Positions 54,032 through 61,756 of a stretch of DNA of 64,000 bases are shown one piece after another. Both the position numbers and the translations under genes were made by a program. The stretch spans positions 23,810-87,809 of the forward strand of contig CAYWRZ010000012.1 of NCBI GenBank assembly GCA_964460845.1, given 5' to 3'. The notes under the pieces were generated by a model that had not been told where the DNA came from, searched no databases, and saw only the letters and a list, made by a program, of their open reading frames with translations. The first letter of the stretch is position 1; each line of letters begins with the position of its first letter. The stretch is from CAYWRZ01 sp964460845. Lineage in GTDB: Bacteria > Bacteroidota > Bacteroidia > Flavobacteriales_D > UBA2798.

Positions 54032-55102
54032 TTAAAACGTAGCCGGGATGCCGGCGTAAACGGCTCCTCCTGTCGAACTGAAACGCGCTCCGGTTACGCT
54101 GTGCAGGGTGTTGATGCGGCCCGACAGGCGCAGGTAGCCGAGAAAAGCAAATACAAGCGCTTCTTTGAATGCAATTAGTTGTTTATCAGGGATAACAAGT
54201 GTTAGCTGGGTGGCCTGTTCCAGTTGTGTGAGCAGGAACCGGTTAAATGCGCCTCCGCCTGTCACGAGCATGGTGCTGCCGCTGATGGAACGGGTTAGCG
54301 CGGCGATCTGACGCGCACTATGAACGCAAACGGTATGCAGCTTATTGTTCAGCGGTGCGGAAGAAGCATCGAGCAGGGGGCGAAATTCCTGTTCGAACCA
54401 TTCTTTGCCGAGCGATTTCGGGAAGGGGCGGGTATAAAAAGGCAAGCGGTCGAGCGATTCGAGCAGGCTTTCGTCGCAAGAGCCTGCGGCGGCCATCGTG
54501 CCTTCGGGGTCGTATTCGAGATTGGCCTGACGTGCCAGGTAATTGAGGGCCATGTTGGCTACTCCGCAGTCGGAGGCTACGCGGCTGCCGTTTTTCCGGA
54601 AAGAGATATTCGAAAAACCACCCAGATTGAGGCAGAAATCATATTGCGGAAAAAGCCATTCGTCGCCGATAGGGACGAGTGGAGCACCTTGTCCGCCAAG
54701 TGCCACGTCGGTAGTGCGAAAATCACAGATTACGGGTAATCCGGTTTGGGCGGCTATTTCGGCTCCGCTGCCAATCTGCAAGGTAAGTCCTTCGTCGGGG
54801 CGGTGAAAAACGGTATGTCCGTGCGAAGCGATAAATGCGGCCGAAGCTTCATTTTCGCGGAGAAATTCATTGACCAATTGACCGTAATACCGTCCGAGCT
54901 CGGTATGCAAGCGCGCCAGCTCGAGGCCTGAAAAATGCATACAGGTACTTAGCCGTTCGTAAAGGGTCTGCGGATAGGGCACCGTAAGGGCTTTCAGAAT
55001 TTCGAAAGAAGCGGGATTGTGCGGGTCGAAACGGCACAGCGCTATATCCGTACCGTCGAGCGAGGTGCCCGACATAATTCCGATTCCGGTAGAAGCATTC
55101 AT
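54032..55102 (-). CDS. anmK: Anhydro-N-acetylmuramic acid kinase
   Basis: Recycles cell-wall anhydro-MurNAc by hydrolysing its anhydro bond and phosphorylating it to MurNAc-6-phosphate. The 356-residue sugar kinase has the ATP phosphate loop GIGIMSGTSLDGTDIALC (residues 6-23), SHGHTVFHRPDEGLTLQIGS, CDFRTTDVALGGQGAPLVPI with the catalytic aspartate, and LNLGGFSNISFR. The C-terminal MLVTGGGAFNRFL is the adenosine-binding motif. First gene of a leftward series with the dehydrogenase, exbB, exbD, tonB and folC. Confidence 0.95.
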   Translation of the reverse strand: MNASTGIGIMSGTSLDGTDIALCRFDPHNPASFEILKALTVPYPQTLYERLSTCMHFSGLELARLHTELGRYYGQLVNEFLRENEASAAFIASHGHTVFHRPDEGLTLQIGSGAEIAAQTGLPVICDFRTTDVALGGQGAPLVPIGDEWLFPQYDFCLNLGGFSNISFRKNGSRVASDCGVANMALNYLARQANLEYDPEGTMAAAGSCDESLLESLDRLPFYTRPFPKSLGKEWFEQEFRPLLDASSAPLNNKLHTVCVHSARQIAALTRSISGSTMLVTGGGAFNRFLLTQLEQATQLTLVIPDKQLIAFKEALVFAFLGYLRLSGRINTLHSVTGARFSSTGGAVYAGIPATF

Positions 55103-55537
55103 AAAAAAGCAGGTGAACGTAAAGCGAGGTAAAAGGTTCCGGTTTTCGATGTAATAAATCCTGTAGATGAACGCGGTGCAGGTATAAAAAATGATTCTGT
55201 ACGCTTCCTGCTCGTGATGTTATGATTCTTTTAATCAGTTTGTTACTTCATAGTCGTTTTACGGACGTTCAATTTCTTTTGTCGGCATACAGATTATTAA
55301 ATTCCCGGCCTGATCTTTGATGGCTGATTTTGCTTTTTTAATGTAATTTGTACAATCTCTCCTTTCAACTACCGATTTTACAGTAAAAGAAAATAATAAA
55401 CGTGATCCGATTCCCGTGTTGAATCCATTTTTCACAAGCTCCCTACACGCTTCAGCAGTGTGGAAAACAGGAATTAATATGCCTGGAAATTTAATGTGTA
55501 AAAAAACATTTGCTTTGCAGCACTAAAGTCTCAATTC
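55103..55537. other. Intergenic region with a possible gene remnant
   Basis: 435 bp between the divergent anmK and the exported hypothetical gene. The right part holds an open minus-strand frame described separately (55259-55522). The remainder is AT-rich. TTGCTTTG at 55510-55517 is 7 of 8 to the -7 consensus for the rightward gene. Confidence 0.5.
55259..55522 (-). pseudogene. Possible decayed gene: 87 open codons without a start codon
   Basis: A minus-strand frame is open between two stops for 87 codons and reads as protein-like sequence: FPGILIPVFHTAEACRELVK, NGFNTGIGSRLLFSFTVKSV and VERRDCTNYIKKAKSAIKDQ, ending MPTKEIERP. It has no ATG before its last tenth, and the preceding frame ends in TAG, so it would be a 5'-truncated or decayed coding sequence. 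I recognise no family. A chance frame cannot be excluded. Confidence 0.35.
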
Positions 55538-56089
55538 ATGAAAAAAATAGTCTTCTTATCCTTTCTTTTGCTCGGATTATCCGGCTTTCAGCTCCGTTCC
55601 GGGGAGCAATGTGAATTTAACCTCCACATACAGGCGGACTGGGAAGAAAAGCTGACCGGGAAATCATTTCCTTACTCTTTTGTAGAGAAGAAAACGCTTC
55701 ACCCGGGATACGATTCTACTGAAATGAGTAAGGAGGAGCTTGCGCAGAAAGCCGTTGTGACCCATGTTTTTTTCTTTACATCTGCCGTCGATGAAACGAA
55801 AACTATTCAGCTTTCGGAGCGGGTTTTTCATACGCCTTGTGCGGCCTATTCGAATTTCAAACAGACCTTGACGTATTTCCAATCCGATCAGCCCCGATAC
55901 GAGTACAATACCCAACCCCGGATTTTTCTGATTCAGGGAAACAGGGTGTTTTCCATGTCGGCAGAAAGCGGAGAAGAAAAGCTGCTGGAAGAATTTATGA
56001 AGGCTTTTTTTGACATCCTGCTTATCCGTCCTTTTCAAAAAGAGACCGTGATTGTGCGCCATACCAGCGCACGTGCGGTGTTGAAATAG
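55538..56089 (+). CDS. Exported hypothetical protein
   Basis: A 183-residue protein I do not recognise. The signal peptide is MKKIVFLSFLLLGLSGFQLR. The mature part has three cysteines (GEQCEFNLHI, FHTPCAAYSN) and a mixed alpha/beta pattern: LTGKSFPYSFVEKKTLHPGY, KAVVTHVFFFTSAVDETKTI, PRIFLIQGNRVFSMSAESGE. There is no lipobox. It is probably periplasmic and stands alone between two non-coding regions. Confidence 0.7.
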   Translation: MKKIVFLSFLLLGLSGFQLRSGEQCEFNLHIQADWEEKLTGKSFPYSFVEKKTLHPGYDSTEMSKEELAQKAVVTHVFFFTSAVDETKTIQLSERVFHTPCAAYSNFKQTLTYFQSDQPRYEYNTQPRIFLIQGNRVFSMSAESGEEKLLEEFMKAFFDILLIRPFQKETVIVRHTSARAVLK

Positions 56090-56306
56090 GAGAACTAAAA
56101 GCGTTCAGAAGCAGAAAGAATGCAGGGTGCATTTAGAAGGAAAGCAGCAGATATGTTGTCGCGAAAACGCTGATACATTATCTTATACTGAATGTCATTC
56201 TTCTGTAAAATCTTCTCTACTGTTTCATACAGATAGCCCGCTTTCACCTCACTGCCTGAAAAGCAGCTTATTTTCTTTAAAAAAAGAAGAACTCAGGCAG
56301 AAGCGT

Positions 56307-56352
56307 AAAAAAAGAAAATCCCCCTGTGCAGGTGTGAGCCGACAGGGGGATT
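56307..56352 (-). terminator. Terminator of the ribonucleotide reductase gene
   Basis: An 11-bp stem AATCCCCCTGT/ACAGGGGGATT with a 14-nt loop is followed on the minus strand by a T-rich run. It lies just past the reductase stop. Confidence 0.82.
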
Positions 56353-56370
56353 CTTATACAGAGAAGCGTA

Positions 56371-58926
56371 TTATCCACATTTAGAGGAGCCGCAATCGTT
56401 GCAGGTGAGGCAGCCCTCCTGGTAGTGTAAGTTTGTTGAATTACAGTTAAGGCATTTTTGTTTTTTAGCTGTGGTGCCGTCGGGAACATAGCGTTTGAGT
56501 GCGCGGGCTACTCCGGCTTTCCAGGTGTTGATGGCTTCGTCGAGCTGGAGCGAACCGATCAGATCGACCACCTTTTCGATGGGCATACCGTAACGCATCG
56601 CACCCGAAATGAGCTTGGCGTAATTCCAGTATTCGGGGTTAAACTTGTGCGAGAGTCCTTCGATAGTGGTTTTGTAGCCCCTTTGATTGACGTACTGAAA
56701 ATCGTAGCGTGAGCTGCCGTCTTCCTCCCGGTTTTTGATGATAAAGCCCTCGTTGACCCAGCGCGGCAGCAGGATTCCGTCTTCGTCGTCAGACAGTCCT
56801 GTGAAAATTTCGTAGGGACGGTTGTCGAGCAGTCCGACGAAAGCGATCCACTTGTCTTTTTTGTTTTGAAAGCGCACCACGTCGGCTTTGAGCAGTTCGG
56901 GCCGGGTTAGGGTAAACGCTTGTTCTTCTTCTTCCGCTTTTTCTTCTTTTTTGTCGGATCCGGCGCTGACCAGCACGCCCGAGCGTGAGCCGTCGCGGTA
57001 CACCGTTACTCCTTTGCAGCCCGATTTCCAGGCTTCGAGGTAGCAGGCACCCACCAGATCTTCGGTCACCTCGTTCGGCATGTTGATGGTTACGCTGATG
57101 GAGTGATCGACCCATTGCTGGATGGCTCCCTGCATACGCACCTTGCTGAGGTAATCGACATCGTTGGAAGTCGCTTTGTAATATGGAGAAGCCGATACCA
57201 GCTTGTCTAACTCTTCCTGGCTATAATTTTTGGAGGTATCGTGACCGTTCACGTCCATCCATTGTTTGAAGCGGTGGTGAAACACGATGTATTCTTCCCA
57301 TGCATCGCCCGTTTCGTCGGTAAAATCGACACGTACGTTTTTGTCGTTCGGGTTTACTTTGCGGCGGCGTTTGTAAACGGGAAGAAATACCGGTTCTATG
57401 CCCGAGGTGGTTTGCGACATAAGACTGGTGGTGCCTGTCGGGGCAATAGTGAGCAGTGCAATGTTACGGCGTCCGTATTCGGTCATTTCGAAATACAGCT
57501 CCGGATCTTCTTCGCGCAGGCGTTGAATAAAAGGATTTTCTTCCTCGCGTTTCGTATCGTAAATGGGGAAGGCCCCGCGTTCGCGAGCGGTATGCACCGA
57601 GCTGCGGTAGGCTTCGAGTGCCAAAGAGCGGTGTATGTTTTCCGAAAAATTCATGGCTTCTTCACTTCCGTATCGCAATCCTAATGCGGCCAGCATATCG
57701 CCTTCGGCGGTGATGCCGATGCCGGTACGGCGGCCTTCGGTGGCTTTGAGGCGTATATTTTCCCAAAGGTTTTTTTCTACACTTTTTATTTCGTCGCTTT
57801 CGGGGTCGGTGGCTATCTTATCGAGGATGATGTCGATTTTTTCCAGTTCCAGATCGATAATGTCGTCCATAATACGTTGCGCATAAGCCACGTGCTGCTT
57901 AAAAAGTTCGTGGTTGAAATGGGCTTCGGCAGTGAAAGGCTTTTCGACGTACGAAAAAAGATTAATGGCCAGCAGGCGGCAGGAATCGTAGGGGCAAAGC
58001 GGTATTTCGCCACAGGGATTGGTAGAAACGGTGCGATATCCGAGATCGGCATAGCTGTCGGGCACCGATTCGCGGATAATGGTATCCCAAAACAAAATTC
58101 CCGGTTCGGCTGAGCGCCAGGCGTTGTGTACGATTTTTTTCCAAAGCTCGCGAGCATCGATGTCTTTGACGTACTTGGGCTTATCCGAATTGATGGGGAA
58201 TTGTTGCCGATAGGTCGCGTTGTTTTCTACGGCGCGCATAAATTCATCGTCGATCCGTACCGATACGTTGGCTCCGGTTACTTTGCCGAGCTGGAGCTTG
58301 GCGTCTATAAAATCTTCGGCATCGGGATGTTTGATAGAAATGGAGAGCATGAGCGCTCCGCGCCGTCCGTCTTGTGCTACTTCGCGGGTCGAATTGGAAT
58401 AGCGTTCCATAAAAGGTACGAGTCCGGTCGAGGTGAGCGCCGAATTTTTTACCGGTGCGCTTTTGGGGCGCAGGTGAGAAAGGTCGTGTCCTACACCGCC
58501 ACGGCGTTTCATGAGCTGTACCTGTTCCTGATCGGTTTTGAAGATGGCGCCGTAAGAATCTGAAGCACCTTCGTTACCGATTACGAAGCAGTTAGACAGA
58601 GAGGCTACCTGATAAGGATTGCCTATGCCGGTCATGGGACTGCCTTGCGGAATGATGTACCGGAAATTGCGCAGCAGATCAAACACCTGATCTTCGCTGA
58701 GCGGCTTTGGATACCGGGTTTCGATACGGGCAATTTCGCGGGCTATGCGTCGGTGCATATCGTCGGGCGTAAGCTCGTAAATGTGACCGGCTGAATCTTT
58801 GAGCGCGTATTTGCTGACCCAAACTTTTGCAGCCAGATCATCGCCTCCGAAGTACGCTAAGGAAGCCGCATAGGCTTCTTCTTCGGTGTACGTTTTTTGA
58901 GTAGTGTCGGACTTAACCATTTCCAT
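56371..58926 (-). CDS. nrdJ: Adenosylcobalamin-dependent ribonucleotide reductase (class II)
   Basis: Makes deoxyribonucleotides with a B12-generated radical. The 851-residue protein carries SLSNCFVIGNEGASDSYGAI with one redox cysteine, the phosphate-binding and finger-loop region STNPCGEIPLCPYDSCRLLA, and APTGTTSLMSQTTSGIEPVF. The C-terminus is a zinc-ribbon (CLNCNSTNLHYQEGCLTCND then CGSSKCG) that supplies swinging cysteines in this subgroup. A DUF-type region near 640-780 with KKDKWIAFVGLLDNRPYEIF is also usual in these long forms. A start two codons later is possible. It needs a B12 supply, but no cobalamin riboswitch is visible upstream. Confidence 0.95.
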   Translation of the reverse strand: MEMVKSDTTQKTYTEEEAYAASLAYFGGDDLAAKVWVSKYALKDSAGHIYELTPDDMHRRIAREIARIETRYPKPLSEDQVFDLLRNFRYIIPQGSPMTGIGNPYQVASLSNCFVIGNEGASDSYGAIFKTDQEQVQLMKRRGGVGHDLSHLRPKSAPVKNSALTSTGLVPFMERYSNSTREVAQDGRRGALMLSISIKHPDAEDFIDAKLQLGKVTGANVSVRIDDEFMRAVENNATYRQQFPINSDKPKYVKDIDARELWKKIVHNAWRSAEPGILFWDTIIRESVPDSYADLGYRTVSTNPCGEIPLCPYDSCRLLAINLFSYVEKPFTAEAHFNHELFKQHVAYAQRIMDDIIDLELEKIDIILDKIATDPESDEIKSVEKNLWENIRLKATEGRRTGIGITAEGDMLAALGLRYGSEEAMNFSENIHRSLALEAYRSSVHTARERGAFPIYDTKREEENPFIQRLREEDPELYFEMTEYGRRNIALLTIAPTGTTSLMSQTTSGIEPVFLPVYKRRRKVNPNDKNVRVDFTDETGDAWEEYIVFHHRFKQWMDVNGHDTSKNYSQEELDKLVSASPYYKATSNDVDYLSKVRMQGAIQQWVDHSISVTINMPNEVTEDLVGACYLEAWKSGCKGVTVYRDGSRSGVLVSAGSDKKEEKAEEEEQAFTLTRPELLKADVVRFQNKKDKWIAFVGLLDNRPYEIFTGLSDDEDGILLPRWVNEGFIIKNREEDGSSRYDFQYVNQRGYKTTIEGLSHKFNPEYWNYAKLISGAMRYGMPIEKVVDLIGSLQLDEAINTWKAGVARALKRYVPDGTTAKKQKCLNCNSTNLHYQEGCLTCNDCGSSKCG

Positions 58927-59241
58927 AAGAATATAAAGAGTATGTTATTGTAAAAATTGAGCAGGGTAAAATTACAGATTAGTGAAATGATTTAACCTCT
59001 TTAGAAACAAAAAGTTTACAATTTTTCAACATAATGTATTCATTTTCAGTAAAAATTAAATTTTCAAACAGTAAAAAGTTTACAAAAAACAGGAAGATCG
59101 CTGAATAAAGGGATTGTGAAGTTGACAAAAAAATATAGGTTGAGAAAAACGGGGGATCAGAAAACCGACCTGGGAGCCACTGAAGGCTATCTTGCTAAAA
59201 CGTGCTTTAGTCGGATACCAATCGAATTATAAAGTACGTGT
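58927..59241. other. AT-rich region upstream of nrdJ with a direct repeat
   Basis: 315 bp with no gene. The 13-bp sequence AAAAAGTTTACAA occurs twice (59009-59021 and 59073-59085, 64 bp apart), each inside A/T-rich context. Spacing of six helical turns fits a regulator bound on one face of the DNA. Which gene it serves is unknown; nrdJ is the nearest downstream gene. Confidence 0.45.
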
Positions 59242-59697
59242 CTAATTATCCAATATGTCGGGTTGTGGAGGAAGAGTGGATTTGTAGATGGAATAAAAAC
59301 GGTATAGGATAAGCGCTACCGCGAGTATATAGCAGAAAATTATCCCGTTTGCCACATCGGCATGATAATAACCGATGTAATAATGGAAGTGCATCACGCA
59401 CAGAAGTGTCGTAGTGTGTATAAGCGAGATCACTAAAATACTGCGGATTATCCGTTCGGCGAGGGGCATCGTTTTATCCGGAATAAAGAAAGAGAGGAGC
59501 ATTGCAAATCCGGAAAAGAGCAGTGAAATGAAAATGGCTTCTTGCGGTCCGCCGAGAAAAAAGCCTACTTCGGGATGTGCGCCTATGCTGCCCAGCAGAA
59601 TCAGGAGGCTGAGTGTTTTTTTGTTGTTGAACACGAACCAGCTTCTGCCGAAGAAGAGCAAGCTAAGGCCGATGGTAAGGATAAGAAGCAAGGTCAT
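59242..59697 (-). CDS. Hypothetical four-span membrane protein
   Basis: A 151-residue protein without recognised family. Hydrophobic segments lie near residues 3-21, 28-48, 52-72, 85-105 and 118-138 (LLILTIGLSLLFFGRSW, FISLLFSGFAMLLSFF, NGIIFCYILAVALILYRFY), giving four or five spans. It ends STLPPQPDILDN. The gene to its right across the repeat cluster is also a small membrane protein on the same strand. The function is unknown. Confidence 0.65.
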   Translation of the reverse strand: MTLLLILTIGLSLLFFGRSWFVFNNKKTLSLLILLGSIGAHPEVGFFLGGPQEAIFISLLFSGFAMLLSFFIPDKTMPLAERIIRSILVISLIHTTTLLCVMHFHYYIGYYHADVANGIIFCYILAVALILYRFYSIYKSTLPPQPDILDN

Positions 59698-59846
59698 GCG
59701 TAGCGAGGCGTTAAGCGCATAAGATTAAAGATAGGGATTTATCGTTTTGTTATCCAGCTTTTGGGGAAGCCGTTTGTTTCGGTGTGGTTAAAATAAAACG
59801 GAGTTCGTTGGCGAAGCGTGGAGGAGGGGACGTATGCCGAGGATTT

Positions 59847-59995
59847 GTTTCGAAATGTAAGAATGGAGGAAAAGGGATTTGGAAAGGGGAGGCGTTTTAT
59901 GTAGGGAATTCCCGCAGCTTTCCCCTTCCCGGTTCAAGTTAGGGGTTTAGGGTTTTGGTTGCAAACTTGTTTTTTCGGCAGATGAAGGTTTGAAG
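59847..59995. repeat. Palindrome-ended intergenic repeat, copy B
   Basis: The core at 59901-59944 reads GTAGGGAATTCCCGCAGC then TTTCCCCTTCCCGGTTCAAG. The left arm GTTTCGAAATGTAAG starts 54 bp before the core, exactly as in copy D. The right arm GCAAACTTGTTTT at +60 matches copy A, and GATGAAGGTT follows at +80. Confidence 0.75.
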
Positions 59996-60109
59996 TCCGG
60001 GTGTTGTTTTTTGAGGATGAAATGAAACCGAAAAATGGATTTTTAGAAGAGATTTTGTGCCTTAAATAGAGGGAGGTAAGCATGTGGCAAAGGTCAAAAA
60101 AGGCTGAGT

Positions 60110-60249
60110 GAACCTTCATCGAAAGAGAAAATCGGTTTGTGAGATTGTGCTTGTTTTCGTAGGGAATTCCCACAACTATCCCCTTCCCGGTTTAAGTTAG
60201 GGATTAAAGAAATACCGCGCCATTCTGTTTTTGTTCAAACTGAAGGTTC
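60110..60249. repeat. Palindrome-ended intergenic repeat, copy C
   Basis: A 140-bp element with inverted ends GAACCTTCATCG and TGAAGGTTC. The left end lies 49 bp before the core (60159-60202), exactly as in copy A. The right arm ACCGCGCCAT at +55 matches copy D. Confidence 0.75.
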
Positions 60250-60306
60250 GAAGGTATGAACCGATACACACAGAGGCATTCCTTGCACAAGAAGGCGAGG
60301 AGAGAT

Positions 60307-60451
60307 GTTTCGAAATGTAAGCGTGGAGGAAAAGGAGTTTGGAAAGAGGGGGCATTTTTTGTAGGGAATTCCCACAACTTTCCCCTTCCCGGTTCAAGGT
60401 AGGGATTTAAGAAACACCGCGCCATCCATGTTTCTGCCTAAATGAATGTTC
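60307..60451. repeat. Palindrome-ended intergenic repeat, copy D
   Basis: The core at 60361-60404 is nearly identical to that of copies B and C. The left arm GTTTCGAAATGTAAG at -54 matches copy B and the right arm ACCGCGCCAT at +55 matches copy C. It ends with AATGAATGTTCG. Confidence 0.75.
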
Positions 60452-60471
60452 GCTCGTTTACTCTTTTTAAT

Positions 60472-61023
60472 TCAGTATTTCAGGCGTCCGAAACGGGATT
60501 TCCCGTACAGCCACAGTACGAGGAGGAGTACGCTGCTTCCGATAAGAATCCAGATTATATGCGCGCCGGTTTCGTCGCGGCGAATTTCCCATACGCTTTT
60601 GGAAAACCGTAAGATCAGGTGCGAAAACAAGGACAATCCGGCAAGTATAGCAATGAGAGATGCTTTTTTAGCGGGAGTATAGCTTTGTATGCGTAGCACA
60701 ATAAGCGATGCCGATAGCCAAACCAGCACTCCGGCAAAAAAAGAAAAAATAATACCGTCGAGTCCGCCTAATTCACCGGTATAGACACGCAAAATAAGCA
60801 GTATACTGAGAAATAGAATGTCTAATCCGTACAGCAGTATCAGCAGGCGCGAAAAAGAACTTCCGCTGATAAGGCTCAGTGCCAGTCCCCCAGCCATCGT
60901 CGTGAAAAAGAGCGGATAATCTACATACGATTTTTCACCGCTGTAATGTACCGTAGGAAAGAAAAAAAGGGAAGTTCCCAACGCAAGCACGCCCAGCGCG
61001 GGAATATCAAACTGAAATTTCAT
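60472..61023 (-). CDS. Hypothetical six-span membrane protein
   Basis: A 183-residue protein I do not recognise. Hydrophobic segments lie near residues 9-25, 37-54, 58-80, 90-110, 120-140 and 154-173 (LLILLYGLDILFLSILLILR, IIFSFFAGVLVWLSASLIVL, IIWILIGSSVLLLVLWLYG). No catalytic motif is visible. It is separated from the four-span membrane gene only by the repeat cluster, and both are leftward. Confidence 0.68.
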   Translation of the reverse strand: MKFQFDIPALGVLALGTSLFFFPTVHYSGEKSYVDYPLFFTTMAGGLALSLISGSSFSRLLILLYGLDILFLSILLILRVYTGELGGLDGIIFSFFAGVLVWLSASLIVLRIQSYTPAKKASLIAILAGLSLFSHLILRFSKSVWEIRRDETGAHIIWILIGSSVLLLVLWLYGKSRFGRLKY

Positions 61024-61756
61024 GTATTGGTTTTTGAGTAGGTGGTTGCATTTGCCGCAGCGTATGTAAAACGACTAAAAATATATAAAAGTATGCCCTT
61101 CTTTCATGTCGGAGGAAAGGAAACACACGGCGAAATTAATGCAGTGGTGAATGCTCGTCAGGAAAATGTGCTGGTGCTTACGAAGCAAAATCTGCTCTTG
61201 CGTTAACAAGCGCCTCCCTCATCGCAGGCATACAGCGCTAAGATTAAATGAAAAATACCGCTCATTTATTTGATAAACTAAGATGAGGGTCGGTATAAGG
61301 TCGTAAAAAGGTATCGTAATCCTGTATCTTTTTACGGAATGATTACAGATTATTCTTTTGAAAGTAAGAGTATTACGAATTTAAAATCGGTGTCCGAAAA
61401 CACCTATTTTCGCCTGTAAAATCCAAACCAATTTGAGGCAGCGTAAAGAAACATAAGCAAACGTTTTTTTTCATCTGAGAATCAGAAAGGATAGACCTTT
61501 TTTTAAGCAGAACTACTTTTTTTAAACTTTATTGATAGTCAGCGAAATGTAATTTTCTGCGTGGATTTGTAGTCCACCTACAATACACAATGCCGAAAAA
61601 GACTATCCGGCAATTAACTAAGATAATCGTCCCCAATTTTTATTCACAAGAGTAAGGGATTAAAAAATCTTCTTTAAATTAGACTTCATAGCGAGATAGA
61701 TTTAGCAGCAGTTTAGGATAGGCACGTAACCTAATTTGTAATTAATTATTACTTCA
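61024..61756. other. Long AT-rich intergenic region
   Basis: 733 bp with no convincing gene. A 37-codon frame at 61093-61206 (MPFFHVGGKETHGEINAVVN onward) is open with plausible codons but has no known family. A small hairpin GGTGT/ACACC near 61390 and an inverted repeat GTGGA/TCCAC near 61562 are weak. The right end should hold the promoter of the barrel gene, but no full TAnnTTTG is present (TAATTTG near 61733 is one base short). Confidence 0.5.

Larger units (their letters stand above)
59698..60471. other. Intergenic region holding three palindromic repeats
   Basis: 774 bp between two membrane-protein genes. It contains repeat copies B, C and D in the same orientation with cores at 59901, 60159 and 60361. 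Short open frames here follow the repeats and are not credible genes. Confidence 0.65.

Noticed and set aside
56371..56379. A perfect DnaA box TTATCCACA
   Set aside because: It is a single box formed by the last codons and stop of nrdJ, with no second box or AT-rich unwinding region, so it is not evidence for an origin.
56127..56384. An 85-codon plus-strand frame after the exported hypothetical gene
   Set aside because: It runs through a large hairpin (CTGCCTGA/TCAGGCAG) and the reductase terminator. The sequence is serine and lysine rich without protein-like pattern.
59901..60404. The repeat cores as a TPP or cobalamin riboswitch (GTAGGGAA resembles part of a TPP switch)
   Set aside because: The other conserved TPP and cobalamin segments are absent, and four copies lie away from vitamin genes. 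Inverted ends and exchanged arms fit a repeat element better.
59934..60425. Short minus-strand open frames (66-79 codons) in the repeat cluster
   Set aside because: They follow the repeat sequence and are similar to each other only because the DNA is repeated; no start signals or domains.
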